A DNA stretch of 64,000 nt from Methylobacterium sp. W2 (GCF_020662345.1 NZ_VMOA01000031.1:1-64000); one strand, 5' to 3'; shown: positions 18,014 to 27,467, numbered from the stretch's first letter. Made by a program: numbers and translations. The notes: generated by a model from the sequence alone, not told the origin.

Positions 18014-19281
18014 ATGACCAGGATCTCCATGCGCACGCTTGCTTCCTCGCTCGCCTTCACGCTGTTCGCGGCCCTGGCGCCCGTTCCCGCCCTGTCCGCG
18101 CCGGACAAGGCCGTGCTGGCAGCGGCCGAGGCCCAGAATGGCCCGTATCGCGAGACTCTGAAGGGGCTCGTCGACGTCGATACCGGAACCGGCGATGTGC
18201 CCGGTCTGTCCAAGGTCGAAGCGGTTCTGACGGCGCGCCTCGAAGCGTCGGGGCTGACCGTGAGCACCCGGACCGCCCCGGCTTTCGGCGGCAACACCCT
18301 GATCGGCACACGATCCGGCAAGGGCACGCGCAAAATCCTGCTGCTGGTGCATTACGACACCGTGTTCGGCACAGGGGACGCGGCCAGGCGCCCCTATACC
18401 GAGCGCGACGGCCGCGCCTACGGACCGGGCGTTGCCGATGCCAAGGGCGGCGTCGCGATGATCCTGCATGTCCTCAATGCGTTGGAGACATTGCGGTTCG
18501 ACGGCTACGGCACCCTCACGGTGGTGTTCAATCCGGACAGGAGCGCGGCTCGCGCGGGTCACGTGACGAGATCGCCAGGATCGCCCGCGAGCAGGACGTG
18601 GTCCTGTCCTTCGAGCCTTCGTTCGCCGAGGCCGGCGTCGACGCCGTCACGGTGTCAACCAAGGGCATCAACTACGTGAGCCTGACGGTGAAGGGACGCG
18701 CATCCCATGCCGGGGGCGCGCCGGAAGCCGGCCGCAACGCGGTGGTCGAACTCGCCCACCAGATCCTCCAACTGCAGGACCTCGGTGACCCGAGCAAAGG
18801 GACCAGCCTGCATTGGACCATGATCCAGGGCGGCACCAAGCCGAACATCATCCCCGAGACCGCCAAGGCGGAGGGCGATATGCGCTACTTCGTGCCGAGC
18901 GAGTACGACCGCATCCTGACTGACGCCCGCAGGATCGTCGGCGTGCATCGCGTTCCCGACACGCAGGTGACCTTCGATCTCGCCAAAGGCCGTCCGCCGC
19001 TGCCGCGCAATCCCGCAACGACGTCGCTCGGCGACCGCGCGAAGGCGATCTACGCCGAGATCGGCGGCGACCTCGCGCTGGCCGAAATCGGCGGCGGCAC
19101 CGATGCGGGCTATGCCTTCCAGCCCGACAGCCCGGCAAAACCCGCCATCCTCGAATCGCTCGGCATCGTCGGCGGCCATTATCACAGCACCGATGAGTTC
19201 GCGGTCCTCGCCAGCATCACGCCGCGGCTCTACCTCGCGACCCGCCTCGTGATGGAGGCGGCACAGGACACGGGCCGTTGA
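18014..19281 (+). pseudogene. Secreted M20-family metallopeptidase (CPG2-like), frameshifted
   Basis: A signal peptide (TLASSLAFTLFAALAPVPAL) is followed by the M20 catalytic domain: VHYDTVFGTG (metal-binding His and catalytic Asp) and YGPGVADAKGGVAM (bridging Asp). The first frame runs to VVFNPD at about 18537; the other resumes with ERGSRGSRDEIARIA and continues to the end (GRASHAGGAPEAGRNA dimer region, GGGTDAGYAF, GGHYHSTDEF). Adding one G, turning 'gacagg' into 'gacgagg', restores NPDEERGSRGSRD. The lesion thus falls exactly on the catalytic Glu-Glu. The product would be a glutamate carboxypeptidase-type enzyme. Confidence 0.88.
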
Positions 19282-19543
19282 TCGGCAACGTCCGTCTCGA
19301 CATGGTCACGCATCCGCACCAGACCCATGGCGTCGTCCGGGCCGACCGTTCGACCCGGTAGTGCGGATGCCCAGGGACGCTCATCCAGGCTGCCCCCTCG
19401 GGTGCGCCGAGGTCGGTCTCGCCCTGTGCCGAGCGATTCCTGCGGACTGACTAACCCCCATCCCGGGTTGTGGAGCGGCCTCGACGTATGACCCCGCCCC
19501 ATTCCGAGCTTACGCTATCGAGAACCCGGTCAAATCGTAGTTT
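19282..19543. other. Non-coding stretch
   Basis: No gene is supported on either strand. Open frames here are short and of unlikely composition. The region separates the broken peptidase gene from a PAS-protein relic and may be decayed coding sequence. Confidence 0.4.
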
Positions 19544-19800
19544 TCAGATGGGATCATGTCCCATCGCAGCCCGCATTCGGCCGAACTGCTTGACGTGGCG
19601 CAGGTCCGAGAGCCGGCAGATCACGGCCGGCGCGGGGTCGGCGTTGAAGGTGGCCTCGAACCGCTCCTCGGCCTCGAACCGCCCCGATACGTCCTTCAGG
19701 ATGAGGGCGAGGCAGCTCGGGTTGCCGTTTGGGTGAAGCCAAGCCGTAGCAGGTGCAGTGACCCGACGGGTTCCGGGCCGGACAAGATCATGTCTGGTAT
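19544..19800 (-). pseudogene. PAS-domain sensor protein relic
   Basis: The minus strand, read in one frame, gives AWLHPNGNPSCLALILKDVS, then GRFEAEERFEATFNADPAPA, then VICRLSDLRHVK. It then runs into unrelated residues and a stop at 19544. The ERFEATFNADPAPAxIxRLxDLR sequence is the start of a PAS domain as found in alphaproteobacterial PAS/HWE kinases. Nothing recognisable remains beyond DLRHVK, and no start codon with a ribosome site is seen. It is best read as a remnant of a sensor gene, possibly once continuous with the signalling genes further right. Confidence 0.6.
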
Positions 19801-19912
19801 ATCTGTATCATTGACGTGAGCGCGAGCGATCAGCCACAACCAGCCTCGCATGTTCCACCGTAGAGGGGCGGACACGCCCGGTCATTGCCCGGAAGAAGGG
19901 CGCATTCTCCCT

Positions 19913-20584
19913 ATGCACGTCAACATAATCTCCGAGGAACCTTCGCCGGGTGAGGGATTGCCCCGTCATGTCCAGGACCGGATCGGACAGCGACTGGACG
20001 AACTCATTCCAAAAGTCGACGCGGTCAATGCCGATACGCGGCTCGGCCGGGTCCTGCTTCGATTGAGGGCCGCCCTCCTCGACGCGGAAGCGGAACGACA
20101 GGTTACGAAGGCGTTCGGCGACGACCTCATCGCCCTCGTGCCGCGCCTGCGCCGCTTCGCCCTCCTGCGTACCGGCAACGCCGCGGAGGCCGACGACATG
20201 GTCCAGGCGACCTTGATGCGGGCCTGGGAGCACCGGTCCCGCTTCAAGGACGGCACCAACCTCGTCGCATGGTTGTTCACGATCCTGCGCAACACCCATT
20301 TGAACCAGCGCAAGCGCCTGCGACGCGAGATCGAGGACGTCGACGGGGTCATCGCGGGAGCGTTGTCCTCGGCCCCCGACCAGGAGCACCGGGTCGCGCT
20401 CGTCGCGTTGCAGGGCGCCCTGGATGCCCTCCCCTCGGAGCAGCGGGAGACCCTGCTGCTGGTGGCGGTGGACGGGCTCAGGCACGAGGAGGCGGCCGCC
20501 ATCCTCGGCTGTCCTGTCGGCACCGTGAAGAGCCGGGTCAGCCGGGCTCGCGAACGCCTCGCGACGGCTCTGGGTCTGTCATGA
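19913..20584 (+). CDS. EcfG-like ECF sigma factor with NepR-like N-terminal extension
   Basis: This 223-residue protein has sigma-70 region 2 at residues about 65-130 (RRFALLRTGNAAEADDMVQA, AWLFTILRNTHLN) and region 4 at about 160-215 (LDALPSEQRETLLLVAVDGL, CPVGTVKSRVSRARERL), as in ECF sigma factors close to EcfG. Residues about 17-55 (LPRHVQDRIGQRLDELIPKV ... LGRVLLRLRAAL) resemble the helical core of the anti-sigma factor NepR (IGxxLxxLYxxV ... RFxxLLxxL). That similarity is by eye only. Neighbouring HWE kinases fit the general stress response. Confidence 0.85.
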   Translation: MHVNIISEEPSPGEGLPRHVQDRIGQRLDELIPKVDAVNADTRLGRVLLRLRAALLDAEAERQVTKAFGDDLIALVPRLRRFALLRTGNAAEADDMVQATLMRAWEHRSRFKDGTNLVAWLFTILRNTHLNQRKRLRREIEDVDGVIAGALSSAPDQEHRVALVALQGALDALPSEQRETLLLVAVDGLRHEEAAAILGCPVGTVKSRVSRARERLATALGLS

Positions 20585-20670
20585 TGGCCCAGGGGCGCGC
20601 TCTCGAGGAGGGGAAGAACACCGCGCCTTCCCGGCGCGAGGCATCGTTCCATGGCCCGCTCAGCAGGGTT

Positions 20671-20714
20671 TGATCCCAGAACCGGGGGAGGTACTTCTGC
20701 GAAACCTGCTCAGA
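20671..20714. repeat. Intergenic repeat, copy 2
   Basis: Diverged copy of the block at 17835-17874 ('ccagaaccgggggaggtact' ... GAAACCTGCTCAG). It lies between the sigma factor gene and the convergent kinase gene, overlapping the kinase stop region. Confidence 0.4.
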
Positions 20715-21399
20715 GTTGGCCGTCAAGGGGGTGGAGGAGGGGCGAGGGGTCGCCGGTCCCGTCGTGCAAGGTCCGGCTGGTGAGGGGCAGCGTCAGGCGA
20801 AAGTGCAAGCCGTCGGGCGCGAAGGTGAGGCTCGTCGCGGCCTGCAGGCTGTACGCCAGCATCTCCTCCAGCACGACCGTGCCGAACCCCCTGCGCCGAG
20901 ACGCCTGCTCGTCCAGGGGCACGCCACGCTCCAACCAATCGAAGACGAGGTGGGGGCCGCCGTCCCGCTCCTCGATCCGCCAGATCACCGTCATGCGGCC
21001 CGTCGGCGTGGCCAGGGCTCCGAACTTGAGGGCGTTCGTCGAGAGTTCGTGCAGGGCGAGCGCGAGGGGCTCGGCGGCACGCAGATGCAGCCTCAGATCC
21101 GGTCCGTCCACGCGCGTGCGCCCATCCTGGTAGGCGAGCGCGCTCGTGAGCTCATCGGTAACGAGGCGGTCGAGATCGACCCCGGCCGTGGGATTCTGGA
21201 TGATGACGTTCTGCACCCGTGCCAGGGCGGCCAGCCGCCCGTCGAGATGCGCGGTGTAGTCCTCCAGACTCTCGCTGAATTCCGCCGAGCGCCGCGCGAT
21301 CAGCCGCATCGTCGCCAGGGTGTTGCGCACCCTGTGCTGCAACTCGGCCAGCAGCACCACCCGTTCCTCGGCGCCCGTCGGGTCGGATCCCATCGTCAT
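20710..21399 (-). CDS. Soluble HWE-family histidine kinase without sensor domain
   Basis: This 229-residue protein consists almost only of a HWE kinase core. The H-box is LLAELQHRVRNTLATMR (H22) and the N-box is HELSTNALKFGAL (about 117-129). The WRIEE and WLERG segments and a degenerate G-box (RRGFGTVVLEEM) follow. No input domain is present, so it may act with another sensor or phosphorylate a PhyR-like regulator. The start at 21399 is chosen because upstream frame sequence overlaps the neighbouring Crp-type gene. It is convergent with the sigma factor gene. Confidence 0.88.
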   Translation of the reverse strand: MTMGSDPTGAEERVVLLAELQHRVRNTLATMRLIARRSAEFSESLEDYTAHLDGRLAALARVQNVIIQNPTAGVDLDRLVTDELTSALAYQDGRTRVDGPDLRLHLRAAEPLALALHELSTNALKFGALATPTGRMTVIWRIEERDGGPHLVFDWLERGVPLDEQASRRRGFGTVVLEEMLAYSLQAATSLTFAPDGLHFRLTLPLTSRTLHDGTGDPSPLLHPLDGQL

Positions 21400-21439
21400 C
21401 GCAGTTCCACGGCGTGCTGGAGAGAAGACCGGTTCGGCA

Positions 21440-22182
21440 TCACACCGATCCGTCGGCATCGAACTGACGACCCTCGTGGTCGAGGTGCAGGTAGTTCGGG
21501 TTGAACAGCGATACCCCCTGCAGGGCATCGAAGTCGGGAATGGTCAGGCGCCCACCCCTGAGCACGATCAGGCCGGCACGCCGCAATTCCTGAAGCGTGC
21601 GGTTGATGTGCACGTTCAAGAGACCGAGCGCATCCGCCAGTTCCACCTGGGTCAGGGGGAGGTCGCTGGTGGCGCCATCCGTCAGGCCGACCCCGCGCAG
21701 ACGCAGAAACAATTCGCAGAAGAGGTGGCCGAGACGCTCCAGGGCGGTGCGTTGGCCGAGATTGACCGTCCACTCGCGCTGAACTGCCACCGTCACCAGG
21801 GTGTCCCACCATAACGCCCTCATCACCCGCCCGTTGTCGTCGGCCATCCGTTCCAGCGTGGCGCGCGAGATCTCGGCCAGCCTGACGGGGTGGGGGCCAC
21901 GATGGAATGGTCCATCTCGCGCAGGATGTAGACATGGCTGTCGCAGAGATCGCCGGGCACGAAGACGGAGATGATCTGGCGCCGGCCATCGTCGAGCTGC
22001 TTGTAGCGGCATGCCCATCCGTCCAGGATCAGGTTGACGTGATGAGGATTGTCGCCCTCATTGATGAGGTCTGAGTGCTTCGCAATGGTCCGCCGCTTGC
22101 CGGCCGCGCTTTCCAGGGCCTGCCGGTCGTCATGCGAGAGCTTCGTGAACTGATCAAGCTTGCGGAGGAAGTAGTGCGGCAT
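21440..22182 (-). pseudogene. Crp/Fnr-family regulator, frameshifted
   Basis: The first frame encodes a cNMP-binding-type beta barrel (LRKLDQFTKLSHDDRQALES ... GRRQIISVFVPGDLCDSHVY) to MDHSIVAP. The second frame resumes at about 21896 with PVRLAEISRATLERMADDNG and includes the winged-helix HTH (PLTQVELADALGLLNVHINR TLQELRRAGLI, shown in two parts). One extra C in the ACCCC/GGGG run at 21890-21900 would fuse the frames. Glycine and acidic residues for cAMP binding are not conserved. The ATG at 22182 begins at the domain; an upstream ATG at 22248 would add 22 residues. Confidence 0.82.
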
Positions 22183-22404
22183 GCATTCTTTATCGCACAC
22201 ATGAGACGAATAGGGAATTGCCAGCGTATGGTCATTCACCTGCATCAAAGTCTCGATCGTCGTCGGTTAACCTCATCGGATGGAGGGGTAATACCTTGCG
22301 GAGCGCGGTGCCCGCCGTCGCGCTGTGTCTCGATCGCCGCCGCCCCGTCCGGGGCTTCACTTTCGGGGCGTCTCCCGGCGGCGCATGCGATCGGGCAGGC
22401 TTCC

Positions 22405-25326
22405 TCATCCTCCGCGATCGGGATCGGCCGGCCCCGGCCTCCGCCGTGCAGCGGCTTTGGCTCTCTCCCGGATCGTATGTCCCGACACGGGCAGTGCGAT
22501 GGTGCAGTGAACGCCGTCGGGCTCCATCGCGAAGGTCGTTCTGGCGCCGAGCTGGTAGGGCAACGCCCGCTCGATCAGTTCGCGGCCGGAGCCGTTCCCC
22601 TGTGGCAGGCCATCCCGCGCCGGCATCCGCACGCCGCGCTCACGCCAATCCACATGCAGCCAGGGAGCCCGCTCCGGTTCCGCATGCTCCACGTGCCAGC
22701 GGATCTCGAGATGCGCCTGCGGTTGTGCCAGGGCCCCGTATTTTAGTGCGTTCGTCGCTAGTTCGTGCAGGGCCAGCGCGAAGATCTGGACCGTCGACGA
22801 GCGCAGCGCCACCGCCTTCGGTCCGCTCAGACTGACCCGCGACGCCTCGCCGTCGAGCGCCGCCACTTCGCTTCGGATCAACTCGTCGAAGCTGACCCGC
22901 TCGCCCTCCGCGAGGCGGGACAGCAATCCCTGCACGCGGGCGAGGGCCGCCAGACGCGTGCCGTAGCGCTCCCGGAAGTCGGCGAGACCGCTGCTGTTCC
23001 GCAGGGTCTGGTCGGCCGTGGCGCGCACCACCGCCATGAGGTTGCGGGTGCGGTGCTGCAACTCCGCCACGAGCACGCTCATATGCTCGGCGATCTCCCG
23101 CTCCTCGGTGATGTCCCGGCCCAGGCCGCCGATCCAGCACACCGCGCCGTCGGCGTCGCGCATGGGGAAGCCGGTGTCCCGTATCCAGCGGATACCGCCG
23201 TCGCGGGGCCGCCTGACGCGATACTCGAAGGTGATGCGCTCGCCCGCCCGGACGCGATGCAGGCTCTCCACCGCCCGTTCGCGATCGTCCGTCACGATCA
23301 ATTCGACCCAGCTCACCATGTGGTCGCCGGAGAGGGCCGTGGTGCGGTCGAGGCCGTAGATCGTTTCGAAGGCCGGGGTGAGATAGATCCACTGGAAGGT
23401 CGCGGCATCGCGCATCCAGAGGACGTCGGACGAGGCCTCACCGAATTGGCTGAGGCGCTCCTCGCTCTCGCGCAAAGCCGCCTCGGCTTTCCTGCGTGCC
23501 GTCACGTCGCTGGCCGCCCCCAGCCATTCCTTGATCTCGCCCGTCTCGGTGAGGATCGGGACCGCCCGTGACACGCTCCAGCCGAGCGAACCGTCGCTGC
23601 GGATCACCGCGTGTTCCAGCTCGAAGATCGATCTCGTCGCGGTCGCCCGGTCGATGGCGGCACGGACCTCCGCCTGATCGTCGGGACGGATGTAGCGGTC
23701 CAGCCAAGTCCCGTTCGGCTGGTCCGGGGCGTTTTCGAAGGCGCGCCCCTCCAGCCGCTGCAACTCGGACCAGTCCGCGGTCATCCGATAGACTACGTCC
23801 GAGCTGGCCGTGACGAAGGCACGGAACCGCTCCTCGCTCTCGCGCAGCGCCGCCTCGGTGCGCTTGCGAGGCTGGATGTCCTTGAACAGGATGGCGACCT
23901 GCCGCTGCTCGGCGGTGCCGAGGCGGAAGGCGTAGACCTCGTACCAGGATCCGAGAGCGATGGACCGGCGTTCGAACCGTTCCGCCACGCCGTTCAGAGC
24001 GATCCGGCCGAACGTCTCGAACCAGTTCGCTTCCAGCCCGGGGAGCAGGTCCCGCATCGTCCGGCCGGTGACGTCGCCGAGCCCGGTTTGCTGATCGAAG
24101 GCAGGGTTGACGGAGAGGAACCGGTAGTCGACCGGCTGCTGCCGGTCGTCGAACATCAGCTCGACGATGCAGAAGCCCTCGACGATGGAGTTGAACAGGT
24201 GGCGGTACTTCGCCTCGCTCTCCTCCAGCCTTACTTGCGCGACCGCGTCGCGCAAACGCAGGATCTCCTCCTGCGCCTCCTTCCAGGCGGTCATCTCCTT
24301 GGTGGTGGTCGCCACGCCGTCGCCGAGCTTCACCACCGATTGATGGAACCAGCCGTCGCACTGCCCATAAGCATGGCGGCGCTCGGCCACTGCGGGCCGG
24401 CCTGTCTCCACGACCCGCCGGAAGGCGTCGAAGATGCCGTCCCGGACCACGCCTGGATCGCATGCGAGAAGGCTTTGTCCGCGCATCTCGCCGAAGCGGC
24501 ACTCGGAGGTGTGGTTGTTCAGCCGGCAGCGGAAATCGACGATCTCGCCCGAGGCATCCCGGACGGCCTCGAAGACCTGGATCATGTCCGCGGAACTGTC
24601 CAGCGTGGCCTGGACCAGGTCACAGCTCAGCCGCAGCCCGGCCGTGCGCTCCACCACTTCCCGCTCGAGTTCGGCGCGATGCCGGGCCTCGATTTCGCCC
24701 AGCTCCGTCCTGGCGGCCTGCGCCTCATCGAGGGCGCCGGTCATGACGTAGGCGGCGGAGGCAAAGCGCGCCAGCTCCGTGAACAGGCGGAGGTCTTCGC
24801 CGTCGAAGGCGCGATCGCGGTCATGCGCGATCGCCCAGAGCGTGCCGACCGGCTCGTCGCCGGCATGAAACGGCACCAGCAGGAGTTCCCGGATGAGCGG
24901 CTCGACCTTGGCCGCCGGGAAGCGAGCATGCGGGCGCGAGAACAGCAGGGGGGTGTCGCGGGTGACCGCGAGGCCGGAAAGGCTCTCATCGAAGAGGCTT
25001 GCATCGAAGGGGATGACGCCGCCGGGATGCGCGGCCCACGATCCTGCGATCGCCCGGCCGCGGACACACTTCGCCCCCTCCCCCGATGTCTTCCCCGATG
25101 TGAGAATGCTGATACCGGCCGATCCGGCCATGCCCATCCCGACGAGGATGTCCACGAGGCGTTGCAGGACCGTGGCCGGGCTGACGGCGAGCTCCCGGGC
25201 CAGTTCGGCCAGCGCGCGGGCTTCCGCCTCGTAGTCGGGAGGACGTACGGGACGCGTCGCCAGCGCGTCGGTGATCAAGACCTCATCCAGGCCCGCGAAC
25301 ACATCCGGCAGCACCGTCGGTGTCAT
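22405..25326 (-). CDS. GAF/multi-PAS HWE-family histidine kinase
   Basis: This large soluble sensor kinase has about 973 residues. In order it has a GAF domain (about 50-200), four PAS/PAC units (about 230-340, 370-490, 500-620 and 625-750) and a C-terminal HWE kinase core. The core's H-box is VAELQHRTRNLMAVVR and its N-box is HELATNALKYGAL, with WHVEH and WRERG following. PAC linkers such as TARRKAEAALRESEERLSQF are clear. No membrane segment is present, so it senses a cytoplasmic cue. The ATG at 25326 is preferred over a TTG 90 bases upstream (25416) because the conserved N-terminus starts there. A receiver gene lies upstream on the same strand. Confidence 0.9.
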   Translation of the reverse strand: MTPTVLPDVFAGLDEVLITDALATRPVRPPDYEAEARALAELARELAVSPATVLQRLVDILVGMGMAGSAGISILTSGKTSGEGAKCVRGRAIAGSWAAHPGGVIPFDASLFDESLSGLAVTRDTPLLFSRPHARFPAAKVEPLIRELLLVPFHAGDEPVGTLWAIAHDRDRAFDGEDLRLFTELARFASAAYVMTGALDEAQAARTELGEIEARHRAELEREVVERTAGLRLSCDLVQATLDSSADMIQVFEAVRDASGEIVDFRCRLNNHTSECRFGEMRGQSLLACDPGVVRDGIFDAFRRVVETGRPAVAERRHAYGQCDGWFHQSVVKLGDGVATTTKEMTAWKEAQEEILRLRDAVAQVRLEESEAKYRHLFNSIVEGFCIVELMFDDRQQPVDYRFLSVNPAFDQQTGLGDVTGRTMRDLLPGLEANWFETFGRIALNGVAERFERRSIALGSWYEVYAFRLGTAEQRQVAILFKDIQPRKRTEAALRESEERFRAFVTASSDVVYRMTADWSELQRLEGRAFENAPDQPNGTWLDRYIRPDDQAEVRAAIDRATATRSIFELEHAVIRSDGSLGWSVSRAVPILTETGEIKEWLGAASDVTARRKAEAALRESEERLSQFGEASSDVLWMRDAATFQWIYLTPAFETIYGLDRTTALSGDHMVSWVELIVTDDRERAVESLHRVRAGERITFEYRVRRPRDGGIRWIRDTGFPMRDADGAVCWIGGLGRDITEEREIAEHMSVLVAELQHRTRNLMAVVRATADQTLRNSSGLADFRERYGTRLAALARVQGLLSRLAEGERVSFDELIRSEVAALDGEASRVSLSGPKAVALRSSTVQIFALALHELATNALKYGALAQPQAHLEIRWHVEHAEPERAPWLHVDWRERGVRMPARDGLPQGNGSGRELIERALPYQLGARTTFAMEPDGVHCTIALPVSGHTIRERAKAAARRRPGPADPDRGG

Positions 25327-25464
25327 GTCTCTGATGCTCGCCGTTCGCTTGAAGTCGCGGCAGTCAGGCGGACCGACGGCGTCATGAAGCCTACTCTCGC
25401 GCAAGGTTTCGATCAAATTCCTGCGCCGATGACCGCCGATGTCTTTTCCGGGGCCGAGCGAACT

Positions 25465-25956
25465 CTATCCGGCCGCGCCCGTCCGTGATGCCCGATCGTC
25501 GAGGATGAGGTCGAGTTCGCGCAACACCATCGCGGTATCCATCGGCTTCTCCAGCAGCCGGACCGATGCGTAGCGGCCGAGGATCGTCGCCTGATCGTAG
25601 CCGGTGGTGAACAGGAACGGGACGCCGAGGGCGAGGAGCGCATCGGCCACCGGGTACACGTCCTCGCCTCCGAGATTCACATCCAGGATGGCCGCGTCGG
25701 GGGGAGCCGGGCCTTCGAGGAGGTCAAGGGCGCCTTCCGCGGTGGCGATGGGACCGATCACCTCGGCCTCGGCCTCGGCCAGGCCCCGCGCCAGTTCATC
25801 GGCCAGGAAGTACTCGTCCTCCACCACCAGGATGCGCCGTCCCCGGAGGGCCCGCCTGGAGGGCCTTACGAGACGCCCCGTCACGGTCGGCTCTCGCTCG
25901 AAGGACGACGGCGCAGCGGGAGCTCCGGGAGAGACACTTCGTGAATCACTCGGCAT
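25465..25956 (-). CDS. Single-domain response regulator (CheY-like receiver)
   Basis: In this 163-residue protein, residues about 40-155 form a receiver domain: acidic pocket VVEDEYFLAD, phospho-acceptor Asp in DAAILDVNLGGE, Thr in LFTTGYD and Lys in LLEKPMD. There is no output domain. The GGEDVYPVAD insert is typical of receivers that pair with HWE kinases. Residues 1-38 are low-complexity, so the start is uncertain. It lies upstream of the GAF/PAS kinase gene on the same strand. Confidence 0.88.
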   Translation of the reverse strand: MPSDSRSVSPGAPAAPSSFEREPTVTGRLVRPSRRALRGRRILVVEDEYFLADELARGLAEAEAEVIGPIATAEGALDLLEGPAPPDAAILDVNLGGEDVYPVADALLALGVPFLFTTGYDQATILGRYASVRLLEKPMDTAMVLRELDLILDDRASRTGAAG

Positions 25957-26129
25957 CGTCGGTCTCCCGTGCCCGGTTCGAGAGAGGCAGCGCCAGGGTG
26001 CAGGGGAATGGCGTCCTCCTCCATCAGGGTGGTCGTTCCCCGCAAGGCACGGGAGAACCGGCGAGCCGGGGGGGGATCATCATGCGCCCCATCATGGGAA
26101 AGTCCAGACTGCGGTGCCATTCGATCAGG

Positions 26130-26150
26130 GCAATCGCTTGAAGCGATTGC
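26130..26150. repeat. 21-bp intergenic palindrome
   Basis: GCAATCGCTT-G-AAGCGATTGC is a perfect inverted repeat. One mismatch outward extends it to 13-bp arms ending AGAGCA/TGCCCT-like. It lies between divergent genes and may be a dispersed palindromic repeat. Confidence 0.5.
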
Positions 26151-26286
26151 TCTGGCTCGCTGGCCTCAGTCGCCGGCGCCCGCCTCCGCGGGCTCAGGCT
26201 TTCGCGCCGCGAAGCCGCTCACACGGCTGCGAGCGATCGCCCTGGCCAGCCGCAGCCGGGTTGACCGGAACCCCTGAAACCGCGAG

Positions 26287-26301
26287 GAACAAAAACCGAA
26301 C
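26287..26301 (+). promoter_or_regulatory. LexA (SOS) box upstream of dinB
   Basis: GAAC-AAAAACC-GAAC fits the alphaproteobacterial LexA direct-repeat operator GAAC-N7-GAAC exactly. It ends 74 bases before the dinB start, and dinB is a classic SOS gene. Confidence 0.8.
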
Positions 26302-26375
26302 ATAGCGCCTTCCCCACGATGATTGCTGAACGACGCCCGCTCATTGCCCACGCACCGATGTGACAGCCCGATCCG

Positions 26376-27467
26376 ATGTCGAGTTCCGGCGACGATAGCC
26401 CTGTCCGCAAGATCATCCATATCGACATGGATGCGTTCTACGCCTCCGTCGAGCAGCGCGACGATCCGGCCCTGCGGGGGCGGCCCCTCGCGGTCGGCGG
26501 GTCGCGCGAGCGCGGCGTGGTGGCCGCCGCCAGCTACGAGGCGCGGGTCTTCGGGGTCCGCTCGGCCATGCCCTCGGTCACGGCGCGGCGCCTGTGCCCC
26601 GACCTCGTCTTCGTCAAGCCGCGCTTCGAGGTCTACCGGGCGATCTCCGAGGAGATCCGCGCGGTGTTTGCCGAGCATACTGCGATCATCGAGCCGGTGG
26701 CCCTCGATGAGGCCTATCTCGACGTCACCGAGAACCTGCAGGGGCTGGCCACCGCTACCGAGGTGGCGCGGGTGATCCGGGCGGAGATCCTCGCGCGCAC
26801 CGGCCTCGTCGCCTCGGCGGGCGTCTCCTACAACAAGTTCCTCGCCAAGGTCGCCTCGGACTTCCGCAAGCCCGATGCTCTGTTCGTGATCACGCCGGTG
26901 ATGGGGCCGGGCTTCGTCGAGGATCTGGCCATCGGCCGGTTCCACGGCGTCGGTCCCGTCACCGAGGCGAAGATGAAGCGCCTCGGCATCCTCACCGGCC
27001 GCGACTTGAAGGCCCGCTCGCTCGAGGAGCTGCAGGCGGCCTTCGGCAGCTCGGCGGCCTATTATCATTCGGTGGCGCGCGGCATCGACGAGCGGCAGGT
27101 GCGCGCCCACCGCATCCGCAAATCGGTGGGGGCGGAGACCACCTTCTCGGAGGATCTCACCGAGTTCGACACCATGGCGGCGCGATTGGCGCCGCTGATC
27201 GACAAGGTCTGGACCTCCTGCACCGCCAAGGGCGTCTTCGGACGCACCGTCACGCTGAAGGTGAAGTTCTCGGATTTCGTCCAGATCACCCGGGCGCAGT
27301 CCTTCGAGGTCCCGGTGGCCGGCCGCGATGCGATGATGCAGTCGGTGCTGGGATTGCTCCGCACGGTGTTCCCGCTCCGCCGCAGCGTTCGCCTGCTCGG
27401 TGTCTCCCTGTCGGGCCTGCAGCAGGGCGAGGCTGAGGGACCGCGCCAGCTCGGCCTCGCGATCTGA
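26376..27467 (+). CDS. dinB: DNA polymerase IV (Y-family translesion polymerase)
   Basis: This 363-residue enzyme carries the catalytic carboxylates D17 in HIDMDAFYASVE and D111/E112 in VALDEAYLDVT. The palm, finger and thumb domains are followed by a helix-hairpin-helix (IGRFHGVGPVTEAKMKRLGI) and the little finger domain (about 245-350). The Y-family steric gate is in the FY pair after D19. A C-terminal beta-clamp motif QLGLAI-like ends the protein. An SOS box lies upstream, so induction by DNA damage is expected. Confidence 0.96.
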   Translation: MSSSGDDSPVRKIIHIDMDAFYASVEQRDDPALRGRPLAVGGSRERGVVAAASYEARVFGVRSAMPSVTARRLCPDLVFVKPRFEVYRAISEEIRAVFAEHTAIIEPVALDEAYLDVTENLQGLATATEVARVIRAEILARTGLVASAGVSYNKFLAKVASDFRKPDALFVITPVMGPGFVEDLAIGRFHGVGPVTEAKMKRLGILTGRDLKARSLEELQAAFGSSAAYYHSVARGIDERQVRAHRIRKSVGAETTFSEDLTEFDTMAARLAPLIDKVWTSCTAKGVFGRTVTLKVKFSDFVQITRAQSFEVPVAGRDAMMQSVLGLLRTVFPLRRSVRLLGVSLSGLQQGEAEGPRQLGLAI

